From Bradyrhizobium viridifuturi (GTDB lineage Bacteria > Pseudomonadota > Alphaproteobacteria > Rhizobiales > Xanthobacteraceae), in contig NZ_LGTB01000006.1 of NCBI RefSeq assembly GCF_001238275.1, positions 62,001 through 126,000 of the forward strand: a stretch of 64,000 nucleotides of DNA, written 5' to 3'. The position numbers and the translations under genes are program-made. Below, one piece after another: positions 62,446-64,000 of the stretch. The notes beneath the pieces are model-generated. The model was not told the origin of the DNA. It saw only the letters and a list, made by a program, of their open reading frames with translations, and did no database searches. How positions within the stretch are numbered: the stretch's first letter is position 1; each line of letters opens with the position of its first letter.

Positions 62446-63408
62446 ATGTCACTTGAAAGGCCCATGTTTCCGCCTCGCGCGGTGCGACGACGCACTTCCA
62501 CACGCACCATCACGCCGGCTGCCATTGCCGCCGTCCAAGCACCCGTCCCTGGCCGGCACGAGCCCCTAGGCGCGGCGCCCGCCATCCCGGCCATGGCGTC
62601 CATCCTGACCGCGCCAGCCCCACAGGCGGCCGCCGCTGCTGGGCCAGTCGCGCTCTATCTACCGACAGGCGTCTCCCCCGAAGAGTTGTTCCAGGCGATG
62701 GGGCGGCTCCGCAAAGAGGCTCAGGACGAGATCGATCGTCTGCTCGCTTTCCTGGATCAGCTCGACGGCGATCCCGATCTGGAACCGAACGGCGACGACG
62801 AGCCCGAGCTCGGCAGCGTCGGCGGGCGCCGGCAGCTCGACCAATCCACCTGGGCAGCCGGCCAGGACGGTGAGCCGTCGCTCGGGTCCATCGAGTGCCA
62901 TCCGGCCGCCCCGGAAGGCGACTATTGGCCGGATCGGAGGCGCGATGGCGATGGGTCGCAGGTCGCATGGTCCGATAGCGTCACGCATGACAGCGAAGAC
63001 GAACACGACGGGCGTGAGCCGGACGTCGACGACGAACTGAGCGGCGACGAGAACGAGCCGTCCCTCGGCAGCTTTGACCGACTTGCAAATCAGGATCACG
63101 CATACCGACAGACGGCCTCATGGCGCCACGCGAACTACGACACTGAAGTGCAGGCCGATGTTTCCGCCCCGCGCGGAGCAACCACGAATACACGGCTCTC
63201 AAGTCCTCATCGCCGACGTGTGGCCGAGACCACCGCGGCGTCCCGCAAGAAAACGAGCGAGCAGCCGTTTTACGGCGCTCGATGCCCGTCCTATCCCAAT
63301 TGCGGCGGTGGATGCGGTCTCGGCTGCACCCATGAAATCGAGGCGGCTAATGCTTTGGCAGCGCCGTCCGTTGGGTCATCTCGCGCCAGGGGAGACACCA
63401 ATGCATGA
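62446..63408 (+). CDS. Low-complexity protein with repeated E-P-S/E-L-G-S motif and C-terminal Cys cluster
   Basis: 320 residues. An Ala/Pro-rich N-terminal third is followed by a helix (GVSPEELFQAMGRLRKEAQD, about 75-94) and an acidic region with DEPELGS, GEPSLGS and NEPSLGS repeats about 34-66 residues apart. The C-terminus has RCPSYPNCGGGCGLGCTHE, with four cysteines in C-x5-C-x3-C-x3-C. Proteins of this style are common in Bradyrhizobium phage-like regions but I know no function. The stop overlaps the next start. Confidence 0.6.
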   Translation: MSLERPMFPPRAVRRRTSTRTITPAAIAAVQAPVPGRHEPLGAAPAIPAMASILTAPAPQAAAAAGPVALYLPTGVSPEELFQAMGRLRKEAQDEIDRLLAFLDQLDGDPDLEPNGDDEPELGSVGGRRQLDQSTWAAGQDGEPSLGSIECHPAAPEGDYWPDRRRDGDGSQVAWSDSVTHDSEDEHDGREPDVDDELSGDENEPSLGSFDRLANQDHAYRQTASWRHANYDTEVQADVSAPRGATTNTRLSSPHRRRVAETTAASRKKTSEQPFYGARCPSYPNCGGGCGLGCTHEIEAANALAAPSVGSSRARGDTNA

Positions 63409-63913
63409 CAACGTCATCGCATTCCCTGCGCAGGCTGAGGGGCGCGCGCCGGCAACGGCGACCAAGCAGACGATCGGTGCGTCGATCGCTCGCCTCGGCG
63501 CTCTTGCGGGCCGCCCTAGCGAGCTAGATCCCGTCTTCGCGGCGATCGATGCCTTCCGCCAGGCCAAGGCGGCCTTTGAGCAGGTGACCGCCGACGCCGA
63601 GGCGGCCCTCGAGAACGGGGTCTGCGTCAACGCCGAGCGCTGGGACGCCCAGGACCGTTTCCATGATGAAGTGTTCTGGCCCAGCCTGCTCGATTTAATC
63701 TCGACGCCGCCGGCTACGTTGCTCGGTCTGGCGGCGCTTCTGGCCTTTGTCCGGGAATCCGGCGGCGTGCTCGATTTCATCGGCGACAATGATGAGAACC
63801 TCGCCCTCTTTGATCGCGCGATCGAGCGCTCGGTGTGCGCGCTCGCCGGTCTGCCGGCGCCGCCGGCACCCAGCATTCACCTGCAAGGCCAAGGAGGAGG
63901 CGAGCATGCATGA
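63401..63913 (+). CDS. Hypothetical protein, tandem copy 1, 170 residues
   Basis: ATG 63401 overlaps the previous stop by eight bases; GGGGAG lies upstream. Reads MHDNVIAFPAQAEGRAPATA, then IDAFRQAKAAFEQVTADAEA and LLGLAALLAFVRESGGVLDF. Mostly helical. Its end overlaps by eight bases the start of a second copy. The first 95 bases of both copies differ at only one base, so the duplication is recent. Function unknown. Confidence 0.6.
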   Translation: MHDNVIAFPAQAEGRAPATATKQTIGASIARLGALAGRPSELDPVFAAIDAFRQAKAAFEQVTADAEAALENGVCVNAERWDAQDRFHDEVFWPSLLDLISTPPATLLGLAALLAFVRESGGVLDFIGDNDENLALFDRAIERSVCALAGLPAPPAPSIHLQGQGGGEHA

Positions 63914-64000
63914 CAACGTCATCGCATTCCCCGCGCAGGCTGAGGGGCGCGCGCCGGCAACGGCGACCAAGCAGACGATCGGTGCGTCGATCGCTCGCCT
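63906..64000 (+). CDS. Hypothetical protein, tandem copy 2 (cut by window end)
   Basis: ATG 63906 and the next 31 codons repeat copy 1 almost base for base (one silent difference, CCT to CCC). The same ATGCATGA overlap with the preceding stop is used. The rest lies outside the window, so it may be full length, truncated or part of a longer array. Confidence 0.6.
   Translation, partial: MHDNVIAFPAQAEGRAPATATKQTIGASIAR

Larger units (their letters stand above)
63401..64000 (+). repeat. Tandem duplication, 505-bp period
   Basis: Bases 63401-63495 and 63906-64000 are 94/95 identical in direct orientation, giving a unit of 505 bases. The right copy is cut by the window end, so the copy number is unknown. 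Confidence 0.8.

Noticed and set aside
42458..64000. CRISPR array or insertion sequence in the island part
   Set aside because: Repeats found are too short and irregular for CRISPR, and no transposase, integrase or terminal inverted repeats are visible.

Overview
The window looks like chromosome of a high-GC alphaproteobacterium, most likely Bradyrhizobium or a close relative. This is inferred from gene content, codon usage and family types; no rRNA or tRNA is present to confirm it. Positions 1-42,457 are metabolic and sensory core-type sequence. From about 42.5 kb to the end the sequence changes to small genes, dispersed short repeats and a partial phage-like region.

1-10.5 kb: the 3' part of an HlyD-type membrane fusion gene, four consecutive exported DUF1254/DUF1214 paralogues, a channel-like outer-membrane protein (Phenol_MetA_deg type), a membrane-bound class III adenylate cyclase with a periplasmic sensor domain, and an orphan Tat-exported substrate-binding protein one base downstream of the cyclase. 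10.6-17 kb: a frameshifted small gene, then a LysR regulator divergent from a four-gene operon (FAD aromatic hydroxylase, alpha/beta hydrolase, MFS transporter, M24 peptidase). 17.4-19 kb: biosynthetic threonine deaminase (ilvA). 19-26 kb: an MFS transporter and a divergent LysR regulator, then a minus-strand carboxylate operon (DASS transporter, class III CoA-transferase, citrate-synthase-fold lyase, amidohydrolase).

26.3-41.1 kb: a sugar or polyol locus. A SorC-type regulator sits between a minus-strand kinase/HAD phosphatase/class II aldolase operon and a plus-strand operon. The plus-strand operon encodes a complete ABC importer (binding protein, two permeases, two different ATPases), a second FGGY kinase, a 2-hydroxyacid dehydrogenase, a second class II aldolase and a GlpD-like dehydrogenase. 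The likely flow is import, phosphorylation, FAD- or NAD-dependent oxidation, then aldol cleavage to triose-phosphate level. The substrate is not identified.

41.6-48.8 kb: a membrane-anchored cyclic-nucleotide-binding protein, a long gene-poor stretch, small genes, and a two-component cluster in which one NarX-like sensor kinase lies between two response regulators about 87% identical to each other. A GGGAAAAAnnGGCAA-like motif recurs between genes here.

48.9-64 kb: phage-like genes. They include translationally coupled replication-type genes, a Nu1-like terminase small subunit, many small unknown genes, a minor tail protein, a tail assembly chaperone pair with a probable -1 frameshift site, and a tape-measure protein. 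No terminase large subunit, portal, capsid, integrase or lysis gene is recognisable. A minus-strand gene encodes four Myb/SANT-like repeats, and the window ends inside a tandem gene duplication.

Six genes between 10.6 and 37.8 kb are each broken by what looks like one missing base, most in short GC-rich runs. Sequencing error is at least as likely as real gene decay.
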